Origin: Rhizobium sp. 007
Lineage (GTDB): Bacteria > Pseudomonadota > Alphaproteobacteria > Rhizobiales > Rhizobiaceae
Reading direction: 5' to 3'
Assembly: GCF_015353075.1 (NCBI RefSeq)
Contig: NZ_CP064187.1
Coordinates: 3,616,501-3,680,500 of the forward strand
Length of the DNA stretch: 64,000 nucleotides
The notes under the pieces are model-generated. The model searched no databases. It was not told the origin of the DNA and was given only the letters and a program-made list of their open reading frames with translations. Made by a program: the position numbers and the translations under genes. This document shows positions 18,641 to 29,638 of this stretch, piece after piece; the first letter of the stretch is position 1; each line of letters opens with the position of its first letter.

Positions 18641-20047
18641 TTACATATGGATCGGCTTGAAGAAGGCAGCGAGTGCCGCTTCCTTCACTGCTTCCGACAT
18701 TGTCGGATGCGCATGGCAGGTGCGGCCGAGATCCTCGGCAGAACCGCCGAATTCCATGAGAACGGCAATCTCGTGGATCATCTCGCCGGCACCGAAGCCG
18801 ACGATATGACCGCCGAGAACGCGGTCCGTTGCCTTGTCCGACAGGATCTTTACGAAGCCGTCTGTCGCGAGCATCGCGCGAGCGCGGCCATTTGCCGTAA
18901 ACGGGAACTTGCCAGCCTTATAGGCGATGCCTGCAGCCTTCAGTTCTTCCTCGGTCTTGCCGACGGAAGCGACTTCCGGCTGTGTGTAGACGACGCTCGG
19001 GATGACGTCGTAATTCACATGACCGGCGTGGCCGGCAAGGATTTCGGCAAGCGCCGCGCCTTCGTCTTCCGCCTTGTGCGCCAACATAGGACCCTTCACG
19101 ACGTCGCCGATTGCATAAATGCCGGCGACATTGGTCTTGAAATGGCCGTCGATCTCGACGCGGCCGCGATTGTCGAGCTTGACACCCGCCTCTTCAAGGC
19201 CGAGGCCTGCCGTATAGGGCAAGCGGCCCGTGGCGATGAGAACGACTTCCGCTTCGAGCGTCACCTTGTCGCCGCCCTTGACCGGTTCGAACGTCACCTT
19301 GGCACCCGTGCCGCCCTTCTCGACGCCGACGACCTTGGCGCCGAGGTTGAATTCGATGCCCTGCTTGGCGAGCATGCGCTGGAACTGCTTGGCTACATCG
19401 CCATCCATGCCGCCGAGGATCGTGTCGAGATATTCGACGACGGTCACCTTCGCACCGAGGCGCGACCAGACAGAGCCCAGTTCGAGACCGATGACGCCGC
19501 CACCGACGACGATCATCGTTTCCGGCACTTTCTCCAGCGCAATACCGCCGGTCGAGGAGATGATTACCTTTTCATCGAACTCGACTTGAACGCCTGGGAT
19601 GCCGGCAACATCGGAGCCTGTGGCTATCACGATGTTCTTGCCTTCGATCTCCTGGATCTTGCCGTCGTCGGCGGTCACCGAAACTTTCCCGGCGGAAACG
19701 ATCTTGCCGGTGCCTTGGAAGGCATCGATTTTGTTCTTCTTGAAGAGGAAGGCGACGCCGTCGACATTCGACTTCACCGTCGCATCCTTGTGCGCCAGCA
19801 TCTTTTCGAGATTAAGCTTCGGAGCCGGTATTTCGATGCCGAGCGCATCCATGCCGTGACCGGCATGATGGAACATTTCGGAAGCATGCAGCAACGCCTT
19901 GGAGGGAATGCATCCGACATTAAGGCAGGTGCCGCCGAAGGTCGCGCTTTTTTCGACGACCGCAACCTTGAGGCCGAGCTGGGCCGCCTTGATCGCGGCG
20001 ACATAGCCGCCGGGGCCGGTTCCGATAATGATCACATCATAGGACAT
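18641..20047 (-). CDS. lpd: Dihydrolipoyl dehydrogenase (E3)
   Basis: 468 aa. FAD-binding G-T-G-P-G-G-Y near residue 9, redox-active disulphide C-L-N-V-G-C near 41, NAD-binding G-G-G-V-I-G-L-E-L near 182, and the catalytic His-Glu at C-H-A-H-P-T-M-S-E near 447. It reoxidises the lipoyl groups of 2-oxo acid dehydrogenases with NAD+. As the last gene of the mdh-sucCDAB cluster it is most likely the E3 of 2-oxoglutarate dehydrogenase. It is separated from sucB by two unrelated genes and a LysE remnant. Confidence 0.97.
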   Translation of the reverse strand: MSYDVIIIGTGPGGYVAAIKAAQLGLKVAVVEKSATFGGTCLNVGCIPSKALLHASEMFHHAGHGMDALGIEIPAPKLNLEKMLAHKDATVKSNVDGVAFLFKKNKIDAFQGTGKIVSAGKVSVTADDGKIQEIEGKNIVIATGSDVAGIPGVQVEFDEKVIISSTGGIALEKVPETMIVVGGGVIGLELGSVWSRLGAKVTVVEYLDTILGGMDGDVAKQFQRMLAKQGIEFNLGAKVVGVEKGGTGAKVTFEPVKGGDKVTLEAEVVLIATGRLPYTAGLGLEEAGVKLDNRGRVEIDGHFKTNVAGIYAIGDVVKGPMLAHKAEDEGAALAEILAGHAGHVNYDVIPSVVYTQPEVASVGKTEEELKAAGIAYKAGKFPFTANGRARAMLATDGFVKILSDKATDRVLGGHIVGFGAGEMIHEIAVLMEFGGSAEDLGRTCHAHPTMSEAVKEAALAAFFKPIHM

Positions 20048-20073
20048 TGTTTCGTTTCCTTTGCTTTAATCGT

Positions 20074-20232
20074 TTAGTCGGCCGCGCGGGTGAGTGCGAG
20101 GCGGAAGCCGAAGCCGACCAATGCGGCGCCGGTGATGCGGTTGAACCATTTGCCGCTGGCAATGAAGCGGTCGTGACGGGCTTGACGGTGAAGAAGATCG
20201 AGACGCCGGCGAAGAATTTGCATCGTTTACCC
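20074..20232 (-). pseudogene. LysE/RhtB-family exporter, C-terminal remnant
   Basis: The reading ...R-F-I-A-S-G-K-W-F-N-R-I-T-G-A-A-L-V-G-F-G-F-R-L-A-L-T to TAA 20074-20076 matches the last ~30 residues typical of LysE/RhtB amino-acid exporters (R-x-N-R-I-T-G-A-x-L-V-G-x-G-L). An upstream piece (F-F-A-G-V-S-I-F-F) lies in another frame. The rest of the gene (~200 aa) is absent. It sits between an SDR gene and lpd. Confidence 0.6.
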
Positions 20233-20240
20233 TTTGCGAC

Positions 20241-20993
20241 CTACCGCCCACCGCTGACGTTGAGGATTGCACCGGTGACATAGGAGGCCGCAGGAGAAAG
20301 AAGATAGAGGACGGCATCGGCCACCTCTTCTGCCGTTCCCGGCCGCTGCATCGGAATGCTCGGCGCCATGTCGCGCGCACGGTCTGGCAGTCCGCCGGAG
20401 GCGTGAATATCGGTGTCGATAATTCCCGGGCGGATCGCATTCACCCGGATGCCATCCGCAGCGACTTCGCGGGCGAGCCCGATCGTGAAGGTATCGATCG
20501 CCGCCTTCGAAGCGGCGTAATCCACATATTGCGACGGCGATCCGATGATCGCCGCCATCGACGAGACGTTGACGATCGCTCCGCCCTTGCCACCATGCTT
20601 GCTCGACATGCGGCGAACGGCCTCCGCCGCGCAGAGAATGGAGCCGGTGACATTGACGCGCATCATCCGCTCGATGCGCTCGACGCTCATTTCGTCGACG
20701 CGCTGAGCCGTATCGATGATACCGGCATTGTTCACCAGCCCGTCAAGCCGCCCGAAATGGCGATCAACGGTTTCGAACATCAAGGTGATTTCAGCGGCGT
20801 TGCCGACATCGCCTTTGACGGCAATCGCCTCGCCGCCGTCCGCCGCGATCGCTTCAATGACGGCATCCGCGGCTGCCCTATTCGAGACATAATTCACGGC
20901 AACCCGCCAGCCTTGCTTGGCAGCAAGCCTTGAGACGGCAGCACCGATGCCGCGGCTTGCGCCGGTCACGAGCAGAACAGGCACATCACTCAT
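20241..20993 (-). CDS. SDR-family oxidoreductase in the suc-lpd cluster
   Basis: 250 aa from ATG 20993, which overlaps the stop of the upstream gene (ATGA). Classical SDR motifs: T-G-A-S-R-G-I-G near residue 8, N-N-A-G near 86, S...Y-A-A-S-K near 153, then R-V-N-A-I-R-P-G-I-I-D-T. It ends with the common V-T-G-A-I-L-N-V-S-G-G-R, like glucose-1-dehydrogenase or FabG-type enzymes. The substrate is unknown. Its place inside a TCA operon, coupled to an exported protein, has no obvious metabolic logic. Confidence 0.88.
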   Translation of the reverse strand: MSDVPVLLVTGASRGIGAAVSRLAAKQGWRVAVNYVSNRAAADAVIEAIAADGGEAIAVKGDVGNAAEITLMFETVDRHFGRLDGLVNNAGIIDTAQRVDEMSVERIERMMRVNVTGSILCAAEAVRRMSSKHGGKGGAIVNVSSMAAIIGSPSQYVDYAASKAAIDTFTIGLAREVAADGIRVNAIRPGIIDTDIHASGGLPDRARDMAPSIPMQRPGTAEEVADAVLYLLSPAASYVTGAILNVSGGR

Positions 20994-21544
20994 TTCGCGC
21001 ATTCCTTGAATGTCAGGACATCCCAGGGCGCGACCGTCGCCTTGCCTTCGCCCCAAATCGAGGACTCGCGGATCGCCGGACCGAGACCAGGTAGCACGAT
21101 CCTGTCAGCAGCGCCCTGCGCCTCAGCCTGAAGATTATCCAGTTCGCCCGCGGCACGGACGCTGTAGAACGGCCCTTGCCAGATCGTGCAGGCATCGAGA
21201 TCCGCACCCGTCACATCACCATCCGGGCACTTGAACATGACGATGCCGATAGCACGATCGGGATCCTCCGACGGCATCACATATCCGTCCAGAACGATCG
21301 AGGTCTTCAAGACATTGATCTTGAACTGATTGCTTGCCGCAGCGGCTTCGGAACCGAGCGGCGAAAAGCGGAGTTCATAAGCGCCGTCGCGATCGGCATA
21401 GACGGCATCAGATTGCTTGCACTCGGCCGAAAGCGCAGCTCCCGTCATTGCGCACAGGAAAAGTGGCGCCGCCAAGGCAGCCGCCAATTTCAGCCTAACG
21501 ATTAGGAGCGAACTGCCGTCCGCTGCCGGAACTCCACGCGCCAT
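20990..21544 (-). CDS. Conserved exported protein of unknown function
   Basis: 184 aa. The N-terminal hydrophobic stretch (about residues 13-38, ending A-A-L-S-A-E) looks like a Sec signal peptide, possibly starting at an internal codon. The mature part has paired cysteines (C-K-Q, F-K-C-P-D-G, D-A-C-T-I-W, E-C-A-K) that could form disulphides in the periplasm. I recognise no enzyme motif. It is the gene after sucB and is translationally coupled to the SDR gene. Confidence 0.65.
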   Translation of the reverse strand: MARGVPAADGSSLLIVRLKLAAALAAPLFLCAMTGAALSAECKQSDAVYADRDGAYELRFSPLGSEAAAASNQFKINVLKTSIVLDGYVMPSEDPDRAIGIVMFKCPDGDVTGADLDACTIWQGPFYSVRAAGELDNLQAEAQGAADRIVLPGLGPAIRESSIWGEGKATVAPWDVLTFKECAK

Positions 21545-21597
21545 AAGGCACTCCTTGCCGCGAAAGACAGGGCCGCTCGCGCGGTCCCATCATTCTC

Positions 21598-22860
21598 TTA
21601 GAGATCGAGAACCAGACGCTCCGGATCTTCCAGGCTTTCCTTGACGCGGACGAGGAAGGTCACGGCCTCCTTACCGTCGACGATGCGGTGATCGTAGGAG
21701 AGTGCCAGATACATCATCGGACGGATGACGATCTGGCCGCCGACAACGACCGGACGCTCCTGGATCTTGTGCATGCCGAGAATGCCCGACTGCGGCGCAT
21801 TGAGGATCGGCGAGGACATCAGCGAGCCATAGACGCCGCCATTGGTGATCGTGAAGGTGCCGCCCTGCATGTCGGCCATCGAGAGCGTGCCGTCGCGCGC
21901 GGCCTTGGCAAGACGGCCAAGGTCTTTCTCGATCTCGGCGATCGACATCTGGTCGGCATCGCGGATGATCGGAACGACCAGGCCCTTGTCTGTGCCGACA
22001 GCCATGCCGATGTGGCAGTAGTTCTTGTAGATGATGTCGGTGCCATCGATCTCGGCGTTGACGGCCGGCAGTTCCTTCAGGGCGTGCGTCACAGCCTTGG
22101 TGAAGAAGCCCATGAAGCCGAGCTTCACGCCATGCTTCTTTTCGAAGACGTCTTTGTACTTGGCGCGCAGATCCATGACTGCCTTCATGTCCACCTCGTT
22201 GTACGTGGTGAGCATGGCTGCGGTGTTCTGCGCATCCTTGAGGCGCTTGGCAATCGTCTGGCGCAGGCGCGTCATCTTCACGCGCTCCTCGCGGCCGGCG
22301 TCCTCGACCGTCGAGGGGCCACGAACTGCAGCGGGAGCGGCAGGCGCAGCAGCCGGGGCGGAAAGACCCTTGGCGACGGCAGCGATCACATCGCCCTTCA
22401 GCACCTGGCCGCGCTTGCCACTGCCTTCGACTTGATCGGCCGAGAGATTGTTCTCAGCGAGCATCTTGGCGGCAGCCGGCGCCGCCGGCATGGTGGAAGC
22501 CGGGGCCGGGGCGGAAGCAACCGGTGCCGCAGCGGCAGCCGCCGGAGCAGCAGGCGTTGCCTGGGCGGGAGCAGCGACGGCCGGCTCGGCGGCCTTGGCG
22601 GGAGCGGCAGCCGGGGCTGCAGCGCCTGCGGCGATCTGGCCGAGCAGAGCGCCGAGGCCCACGGTTTCGCCGGCCTGGGCAACGATTTCGGACAGCGTGC
22701 CGGAGCTCGGTGCCGGGACTTCGATGGTCACCTTGTCGGTTTCAAGCTCGAGAATCGGCTCATCGGCCTTGATGGCGTCGCCAACCTTCTTGAACCAGGT
22801 GCCGACGGTTGCCTCGCTGACGGATTCACCGAGAGTTGGAACGCGGATTTCTGTGGCCAT
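21598..22860 (-). CDS. sucB: 2-oxoglutarate dehydrogenase E2, dihydrolipoyl succinyltransferase
   Basis: 420 aa. The N-terminal lipoyl domain has the attachment Lys in E-T-D-K-V-T-I near residue 43. A long Ala/Pro linker (about 80-135) follows, then the peripheral-subunit-binding domain ([10 protein letters not shown] near 138) and the acyltransferase domain with the catalytic H-R-I-V-D-G-K-E near 391. It transfers succinyl from lipoamide to CoA. It follows sucA, with a YciI-like gene between them. Confidence 0.97.
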   Translation of the reverse strand: MATEIRVPTLGESVSEATVGTWFKKVGDAIKADEPILELETDKVTIEVPAPSSGTLSEIVAQAGETVGLGALLGQIAAGAAAPAAAPAKAAEPAVAAPAQATPAAPAAAAAAPVASAPAPASTMPAAPAAAKMLAENNLSADQVEGSGKRGQVLKGDVIAAVAKGLSAPAAAPAAPAAVRGPSTVEDAGREERVKMTRLRQTIAKRLKDAQNTAAMLTTYNEVDMKAVMDLRAKYKDVFEKKHGVKLGFMGFFTKAVTHALKELPAVNAEIDGTDIIYKNYCHIGMAVGTDKGLVVPIIRDADQMSIAEIEKDLGRLAKAARDGTLSMADMQGGTFTITNGGVYGSLMSSPILNAPQSGILGMHKIQERPVVVGGQIVIRPMMYLALSYDHRIVDGKEAVTFLVRVKESLEDPERLVLDL

Positions 22861-22889
22861 TGTTCAAATCCTGATTTGCTTGTTTTCGT

Positions 22890-23207
22890 TTATTCGTTTC
22901 CGGCAGCAGACGGCCGGAGAATGATCGAGGGCATTGGTAAAATTTCGAAGTGGAAACCGAAACTGGAGCGGACGATCGGATCGGCATCGGCGAGCGCCTT
23001 TGCGGCCTCCCGATCCTCGACTGAAACGACCGCCATACCCCAGGCGCCTTCGCCCTCGAAGACGGGGCCGACAGCAATTGCCGATCCCGCTTCTGCGTTG
23101 TGGCGCCAATATTCGGCATGCCGTTCCATCGCAGCCATTTCCTCCCCGGTCGCGTCGTTCGGAAAGCGGGAACGAGGCGGCACAAGTCTCAAGAAGAAAT
23201 ATGCCAT
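22890..23207 (-). CDS. YciI-like (DGPF-fold) protein
   Basis: 105 aa. It starts M-A-Y-F-F-L-R-L-V-P-P-R, with a conserved His (E-R-H-A-E-Y-W near residue 29), a G-P-V-F-E-G segment near 48 and the A-K-A-L-A-D-A-D-P motif near 71 that is typical of YciI/YCII proteins (dimeric ferredoxin-like fold, possible His/Asp catalysis). It is embedded between sucA and sucB. A second YciI-like gene is at 37200. No substrate is known. Confidence 0.82.
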   Translation of the reverse strand: MAYFFLRLVPPRSRFPNDATGEEMAAMERHAEYWRHNAEAGSAIAVGPVFEGEGAWGMAVVSVEDREAAKALADADPIVRSSFGFHFEILPMPSIILRPSAAGNE

Positions 23208-23219
23208 CGCCCCAACTCC

Positions 23220-26204
23220 TCAGCCGCCCAGCGCATCCTCAAGGAATGCAGCGAGCTGCGACAGATGCTTGGACATCAGGCCCGTTGCCGGCGAAGCGGC
23301 AGCCGGACGTCCGGTGTAGCGGACGCGCTGATACTTCGCATCGATATGGGCAAGAACCCACTCGAGATACGGATCGATGAACGACCATGCGCCCATGTTC
23401 TTCGGCTCTTCCTGGCACCAGACCATTTCGGCATTGCGGAAGCGGGAGAGCTCGTTGATGAGCGCCTTGGCCGGGAACGGGTAGAGCTGTTCGACGCGCA
23501 GCAGATAGACATCGTCGATACCGCGCTTTTCGCGCTCCTCCAGAAGATCATAATAAACCTTGCCGGAGCACATGACGACGCGGCGGATCTTGTTGTCTTT
23601 CTGCAGCTTGATCGGTCCGTCCTTGATGACCTCTGCATCATCCCACAGAAGGCGGTGGAAAGAGGATTCGCCGGCCATCTCTGCGAGGCTCGAAACCGCC
23701 CGCTTGTGGCGCAGCAACGACTTCGGCGTCATCAGGATCAGCGGCTTGCGGAAGTCGCGCTTCAACTGACGGCGCAGGATATGGAAGTTGTTCGCCGGGG
23801 TCGTGACGTTGGCAACCTGCATGTTGTCTTCCGCACAAAGCTGCAGGAAGCGTTCCAGGCGCGCCGAAGAGTGTTCCGGACCCTGACCTTCGTAACCATG
23901 CGGCAGCAGGCAGACGAGACCCGACATGCGCAGCCACTTGCGTTCGCCCGACGAAATGAACTGGTCGAAGACGACCTGCGCACCGTTTGCGAAATCGCCG
24001 AACTGCGCTTCCCAGAGCGTGAGCGCGTTCGGGCGCGCCAGCGAATAGCCGTATTCGAAGCCGAGAACGGCCTCTTCGGAGAGCATCGAGTTGATGACCT
24101 CGTAGCGGGCCTGCGTCGGCGACAGGTTGGCGAGCGGGATATAACGCGCTTCGGTCTCCTGATCGTAAAGGACCGAATGGCGCTGCGAGAAAGTGCCGCG
24201 TTCGCAATCCTGACCCGAAAGGCGGATCTTATGGCCTTCGAGGCAGAGTGCGCCAAAAGCGAGCGCCTCGCCCATTGCCCAGTCGATGCCTTCGCCCGTC
24301 TGGATCATGTTGGCCCGGTTTTCCATGAAGCGCTGGATCGTGCGGTGCGCGTTGAAGCCCGCCGGCACTTCCGAGAGCTTGCGGCCGATCTCCTTCAATT
24401 GTTTCATCGGCACGGCCGTCTTGCCACGGCGCTGCTCATCGGCGTTGTCGGCCGTGCGCAGACCAGACCATTCGCCGTCCAGCCAGTCGGCCTTGTTCGG
24501 CTTGTAGGACTGCCCGGCCTCGAACTCCTGCTCGAGATGAGCGCGCCAGTCGGCCTTCATCTTCTCGACTTCGCCTTCGGTCAGCAGGCCTTGCGCAACA
24601 AGACGCTCGGCGTAAAGCTGGAACACCGTCTTGTGGCCACGGATGACCTTGTACATCTTCGGCTGGGTGAAGGACGGTTCGTCGCCTTCGTTGTGGCCGT
24701 AGCGGCGGTAGCAGAACATGTCTATCACGACCGGCTTGTGGAACTTCATGCGGAACTCGGTCGCGATTTTCGCGGCGTAGACCACAGCTTCCGGATCGTC
24801 GCCATTGACGTGGAAGATCGGGGCCTCGATCATCTTCGCAACGTCGGACGGATAGGGCGACGAACGGGAGAAGGCCGGGTTCGTCGTAAAGCCGATCTGG
24901 TTGTTGATGATGACATGCATCGTGCCGGCGACACGGTGGCCGCGAAGACCCGAAAGGCCGAGAATTTCAGCGATGACGCCCTGGCCCGCGAAAGCCGCAT
25001 CGCCGTGGATCAGCAACGGCAGAATCTTGGCGCGCTCGGAGAGCGGAATGACATCGCCTTCCCAGACGGTAGCACTCATGTCCTGCTTGGCGCGCGCCTT
25101 GCCCATGACGACGGGGTCGACGATTTCAAGGTGCGAAGGGTTTGCCGTCAGCGAAACGTGAACCTTGTTGCCGTCGAATTCGCGGTCGGAAGATGCACCG
25201 AGATGGTACTTCACGTCGCCTGAACCTTCGACCTCGTCGGGCGCATAGGAACCACCCTTGAACTCATGGAAGATGGCGCGATGCGGCTTTCCCATGACTT
25301 GGCTGAGCACGTTCAAGCGGCCGCGATGCGCCATGCCGAACACGGCTTCCTTCAGGCCGAGGTGGCCGCCACGCTTCAGGATCTGCTCAAGAGCCGGGAT
25401 CAGTGATTCACCGCCATCGAGGCCGAAGCGCTTGGTGCCCTTGAACTTGACGTCGAGGAACTGCTCATAGCCTTCCGCTTCGACGAGCTTGGCAAGGATC
25501 GCCTTCTTGCCTTCCGGCGTGAACGCAACGCCCTTGTCCGGCCCTTCGATGCGTTCCTGAACCCAGGCCTTCTCTTCCGGATTGGACATGTGCATGAACT
25601 CGACGCCGAGAGTCGAGCAATAGGTTCGCTCGAGGATCTCGATCATCTGCGGAATGGTCGCGTATTCGAGACCGAGCACGTTGTCGATGAAGATCTTGCG
25701 ATCGTAGTCGGCCGCGCTGAAGCCGTACGCTTCCGGCGACAGTTCCTTGTAGTCTTCGACCGGTGCTGCGATGCCTAGCGGATCGAGCTTGGCATGCAGA
25801 TGGCCGCGCATGCGATAGGCACGGATCATCATGATGGCACGCACGGAATCGCGCGTCGCCTGGAGGATGTCAGCGCCGTCGGTCGGCTTGCCGGCAGCTT
25901 CGGCCTTTGCCTTCACCTTGGTTTCGATGACCTTCTCGACCGCGCCCCAATCACCGTCGAGCGCAGATACAAGATCGCCGCCGGCCTGAATCGGCCAATT
26001 CTTCTTGCGCCAGGAAGCGCCCTTGGCCGCCTTCTTCACATCGTTCGGATCGTCTTCCAGCGCCTTGAAGAAAGTCCGCCACTGATCGTCGACCGATGAT
26101 GGATCCTCTTCGTAGCGCGCATAGAGCTGCTCGATATAGGCAGCATTGGCGCCATCCAGAAACGAAGTGATCTGAAACTGCTCGTTGGCTTCTTGCCGTG
26201 CCAT
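23220..26204 (-). CDS. sucA: 2-oxoglutarate dehydrogenase E1
   Basis: 994 aa from ATG 26204; a longer in-frame reading to 26276 lacks family similarity. The N-terminal peptide F-L-D-G-A-N-A-A-Y-I-E-Q-L-Y is the E2-binding segment, and the TPP site includes H-G-D-A-A-F-A-G-Q-G near residue 397 and G-x-N-N-Q-I-G-F-T-T-N near 430. The transketolase-like C-terminal domain has G-Y-E-G-Q-G-P-E-H-S-S-A-R. It decarboxylates 2-oxoglutarate and succinylates the lipoyl group of SucB. Confidence 0.97.
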   Translation of the reverse strand: MARQEANEQFQITSFLDGANAAYIEQLYARYEEDPSSVDDQWRTFFKALEDDPNDVKKAAKGASWRKKNWPIQAGGDLVSALDGDWGAVEKVIETKVKAKAEAAGKPTDGADILQATRDSVRAIMMIRAYRMRGHLHAKLDPLGIAAPVEDYKELSPEAYGFSAADYDRKIFIDNVLGLEYATIPQMIEILERTYCSTLGVEFMHMSNPEEKAWVQERIEGPDKGVAFTPEGKKAILAKLVEAEGYEQFLDVKFKGTKRFGLDGGESLIPALEQILKRGGHLGLKEAVFGMAHRGRLNVLSQVMGKPHRAIFHEFKGGSYAPDEVEGSGDVKYHLGASSDREFDGNKVHVSLTANPSHLEIVDPVVMGKARAKQDMSATVWEGDVIPLSERAKILPLLIHGDAAFAGQGVIAEILGLSGLRGHRVAGTMHVIINNQIGFTTNPAFSRSSPYPSDVAKMIEAPIFHVNGDDPEAVVYAAKIATEFRMKFHKPVVIDMFCYRRYGHNEGDEPSFTQPKMYKVIRGHKTVFQLYAERLVAQGLLTEGEVEKMKADWRAHLEQEFEAGQSYKPNKADWLDGEWSGLRTADNADEQRRGKTAVPMKQLKEIGRKLSEVPAGFNAHRTIQRFMENRANMIQTGEGIDWAMGEALAFGALCLEGHKIRLSGQDCERGTFSQRHSVLYDQETEARYIPLANLSPTQARYEVINSMLSEEAVLGFEYGYSLARPNALTLWEAQFGDFANGAQVVFDQFISSGERKWLRMSGLVCLLPHGYEGQGPEHSSARLERFLQLCAEDNMQVANVTTPANNFHILRRQLKRDFRKPLILMTPKSLLRHKRAVSSLAEMAGESSFHRLLWDDAEVIKDGPIKLQKDNKIRRVVMCSGKVYYDLLEEREKRGIDDVYLLRVEQLYPFPAKALINELSRFRNAEMVWCQEEPKNMGAWSFIDPYLEWVLAHIDAKYQRVRYTGRPAAASPATGLMSKHLSQLAAFLEDALGG

Positions 26205-26372
26205 GGTTTTACGCGGACGCTTTCCGCCCGCCTCCTGACTTTTGATGAATTTGCCGGCTCTACCCGGCTGCCGCATTCGAATTTGCCGCCTGTCCGCGGC
26301 ACACCTGCTGTCGAAAACCTGGGGCCGGGCGGAAGCGCAGGTGCTTTCTTCCGCCCGGATATATAAGTTGGC

Positions 26373-27278
26373 TTAGCCCTTGAGGACTTCAACCAACGTC
26401 TTGCCGAGACGAGCCGGAGACGGCGACACCGTGATGCCGGCCGCTTCCATAGCCGCGATCTTGTCTTCCGCGCCGCCCTTGCCGCCGGAAATCACGGCGC
26501 CGGCATGGCCCATGGTGCGGCCCGGAGGTGCCGTTCGCCCGGCGATGAAGCCGACCATCGGCTTCTTGCGTCCACGCTTGGCTTCGTCCTTGAGGAACTG
26601 AGCCGCGTCTTCTTCAGCCGATCCGCCGATTTCGCCGATCATGATGATCGACTTAGTTTCGTCGTCGGCAAGGAACATCTCGAGTACGTCGATGAACTCG
26701 GTGCCCTTGACCGGGTCGCCGCCGATGCCGACTGCCGTCGTTTGGCCGAGACCTTCATTCGAGGTCTGGAAGACGGCTTCATAGGTCAGCGTGCCGGAGC
26801 GCGAGAGAACGCCGACCGAACCCTTTTTGAAGATGGAGCCCGGCATGATGCCGATCTTGCATTCCTCAGGCGTCAAAACACCCGGGCAGTTCGGACCGAT
26901 TAGGCGCGACTTCGACTTGTCGAGCTTGGACTTGACCTTGACCATGTCCTCGACCGGAATGCCTTCCGTGATGCAGATGATGAGCGAAATTTCCGCCTCG
27001 ATCGCCTCGATGATCGCCTCGGCGGCGCCGGCCGGCGGCACATAGATCACCGATGCGTCGGCACCGGTCCTTTCCTTGCCCTCGGCAACGGAGGCGAAGA
27101 TCGGCAGATGTGCTTCGCCTTCGAGCGACCCCCAGGTCTCGCCACCCTTCTTCGGATGGATGCCGCCGACCATCTTGGTGCCGTAATAGGCAAGCGCCTG
27201 CTCGGTGTGGAAAGTGCCGGTCTTGCCGGTCAGCCCCTGGACCAGGACCTTGGTGTCTTTATTGACGAGAATGGACAT
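26373..27278 (-). CDS. sucD: Succinyl-CoA synthetase subunit alpha
   Basis: 301 aa. CoA-binding N-terminal domain ([12 protein letters not shown] near residue 13), and the phosphohistidine in [10 protein letters not shown] near residue 253. It makes succinate and a nucleoside triphosphate from succinyl-CoA together with SucC. It starts three bases after the sucC stop codon in the same operon. Confidence 0.97.
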   Translation of the reverse strand: MSILVNKDTKVLVQGLTGKTGTFHTEQALAYYGTKMVGGIHPKKGGETWGSLEGEAHLPIFASVAEGKERTGADASVIYVPPAGAAEAIIEAIEAEISLIICITEGIPVEDMVKVKSKLDKSKSRLIGPNCPGVLTPEECKIGIMPGSIFKKGSVGVLSRSGTLTYEAVFQTSNEGLGQTTAVGIGGDPVKGTEFIDVLEMFLADDETKSIIMIGEIGGSAEEDAAQFLKDEAKRGRKKPMVGFIAGRTAPPGRTMGHAGAVISGGKGGAEDKIAAMEAAGITVSPSPARLGKTLVEVLKG

Positions 27279-27281
27279 GCC

Positions 27282-28478
27282 TTAGTTCCCTTTCACAGCA
27301 GCGACGATCTTCTTCGCCGCGTCGTCAAGATCGTCGGCAGGGATCACGTTCAGCCCGCTCTCTCGTATGATTTTCTTGCCGAGTTCTACATTGGTGCCTT
27401 CGAGACGGACGACGAGCGGCACCTGGAGGCCTACTTCCTTCACCGCCGCGATCACGCCTTCGGCGATGACGTCGCAGCGCATGATGCCGCCGAAGATATT
27501 GACCAGGATGCCCTTCACGGCCGGATCGGCGGTGATGATCTTGAAAGCCGCGGTGACCTTTTCCTTCGACGCACCGCCGCCGACATCGAGGAAGTTCGCA
27601 GGCTCGGCGCCGTAGAGCTTGATGATGTCCATGGTCGCCATGGCAAGGCCCGCACCATTGACCATGCAGCCGATATTGCCGTCGAGGGCAACGTAGGCAA
27701 GGTCATATTTGGAGGCTTCGATTTCCTTCTCGTCTTCTTCCGTTTTGTCGCGCAGAGCGACGATGTCTTCGTGACGGAAGAGCGCATTGCCGTCGAAGGA
27801 TACCTTGGCGTCGAGGACGCGCAGGCGACCGTTCTTCATGACGATCAGCGGATTGACTTCGAGCAGGCTCATGTCCTTTTCGACGAAAGCCTTGTAGAGG
27901 ATCGGGAACAGCGTGTCGCCATCCTTGCGAGCTTCGCCTTGGAGATTCAGCGCATCCGCAAGCTTCTTGCTGTCTTCAGCCGTTACGCCCTTTGCGGGGT
28001 CGATAGCGACGGTGATAATCTTCTCGGGCGTGTCGTGTGCAACGGTCTCGATGTCCATGCCGCCTTCCGTCGAAACGACGAAGGCAACCTGGCCGACGGA
28101 ACGGTCGACGAGAATTGAGAGATAGAGTTCGCGCTCGATATCGGCACCGTCTTCGATGTAGAGGCGGTTGACCTGCTTGCCGGCCGGGCCGGTCTGCTTG
28201 GTGACCAGCGTATTGCCGAGCATTTCCTTGGCATTGGCGACGACTTCGTCGATCGACTTCGCAAGGCGAACGCCACCTTTGGCTTCCGGCGAGAGTTCCT
28301 TGAATTTACCCTTGCCGCGGCCGCCGGCGTGTATCTGGCTTTTCACGACGTAGAGCGGACCCGGCAATTCTTTTGCCGCAGCCTCGGCTTCGTCGGCCTT
28401 GAAGATGGCCACACCTTCAGCGACCGGTGCGCCATAGCTCTTCAGCAGAGCCTTGGCCTGATATTCATGAATGTTCAT
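27282..28478 (-). CDS. sucC: Succinyl-CoA synthetase subunit beta (ADP-forming)
   Basis: 398 aa ATP-grasp enzyme. N-terminus M-N-I-H-E-Y-Q-A-K, nucleotide-binding loop [10 protein letters not shown] near residue 47, and the C-terminal G-G-I-M-R-C-D near 330. With SucD it carries out the substrate-level phosphorylation step of the TCA cycle. It follows mdh after 20 nt. Confidence 0.97.
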   Translation of the reverse strand: MNIHEYQAKALLKSYGAPVAEGVAIFKADEAEAAAKELPGPLYVVKSQIHAGGRGKGKFKELSPEAKGGVRLAKSIDEVVANAKEMLGNTLVTKQTGPAGKQVNRLYIEDGADIERELYLSILVDRSVGQVAFVVSTEGGMDIETVAHDTPEKIITVAIDPAKGVTAEDSKKLADALNLQGEARKDGDTLFPILYKAFVEKDMSLLEVNPLIVMKNGRLRVLDAKVSFDGNALFRHEDIVALRDKTEEDEKEIEASKYDLAYVALDGNIGCMVNGAGLAMATMDIIKLYGAEPANFLDVGGGASKEKVTAAFKIITADPAVKGILVNIFGGIMRCDVIAEGVIAAVKEVGLQVPLVVRLEGTNVELGKKIIRESGLNVIPADDLDDAAKKIVAAVKGN

Positions 28479-28497
28479 GGGTTTATTCCTGTTTTGA

Positions 28498-29571
<1,074 letters not shown>

Positions 29572-29594
29572 TCAGCAATTTCAATCGTTTAGAT

Positions 29595-29628
29595 ACAAAA
29601 TATCTTACGTAAACGTAAGATATTTTGT
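29595..29628. repeat. 34-bp perfect AT-rich palindrome upstream of mdh
   Basis: ACAAAATATCTTACGT (29595-29610), then AA, then its exact reverse complement (29613-29628). It lies between the zapE stop (29639) and the mdh start (29460), both on the minus strand. No T-run follows on that strand, so a standard intrinsic terminator is doubtful. It may be a regulator-binding site for the mdh-suc operon or a weak terminator for zapE. Confidence 0.85.
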
Positions 29629-29638
29629 TGCGAAACTG

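Noticed and set aside
18647..20077. 476-codon open frame antisense to lpd
   Set aside because: Shadow of lpd, whose motifs are complete on the other strand.
22430..22660. Highly repetitive GCC/GGC stretch
   Set aside because: It encodes the Ala/Pro-rich interdomain linker of SucB, which is normal low-complexity coding sequence, not a repeat array.
23100..25223. 707-codon open frame antisense to sucA
   Set aside because: Fully explained as a shadow of sucA; no ribosome site or family motif.
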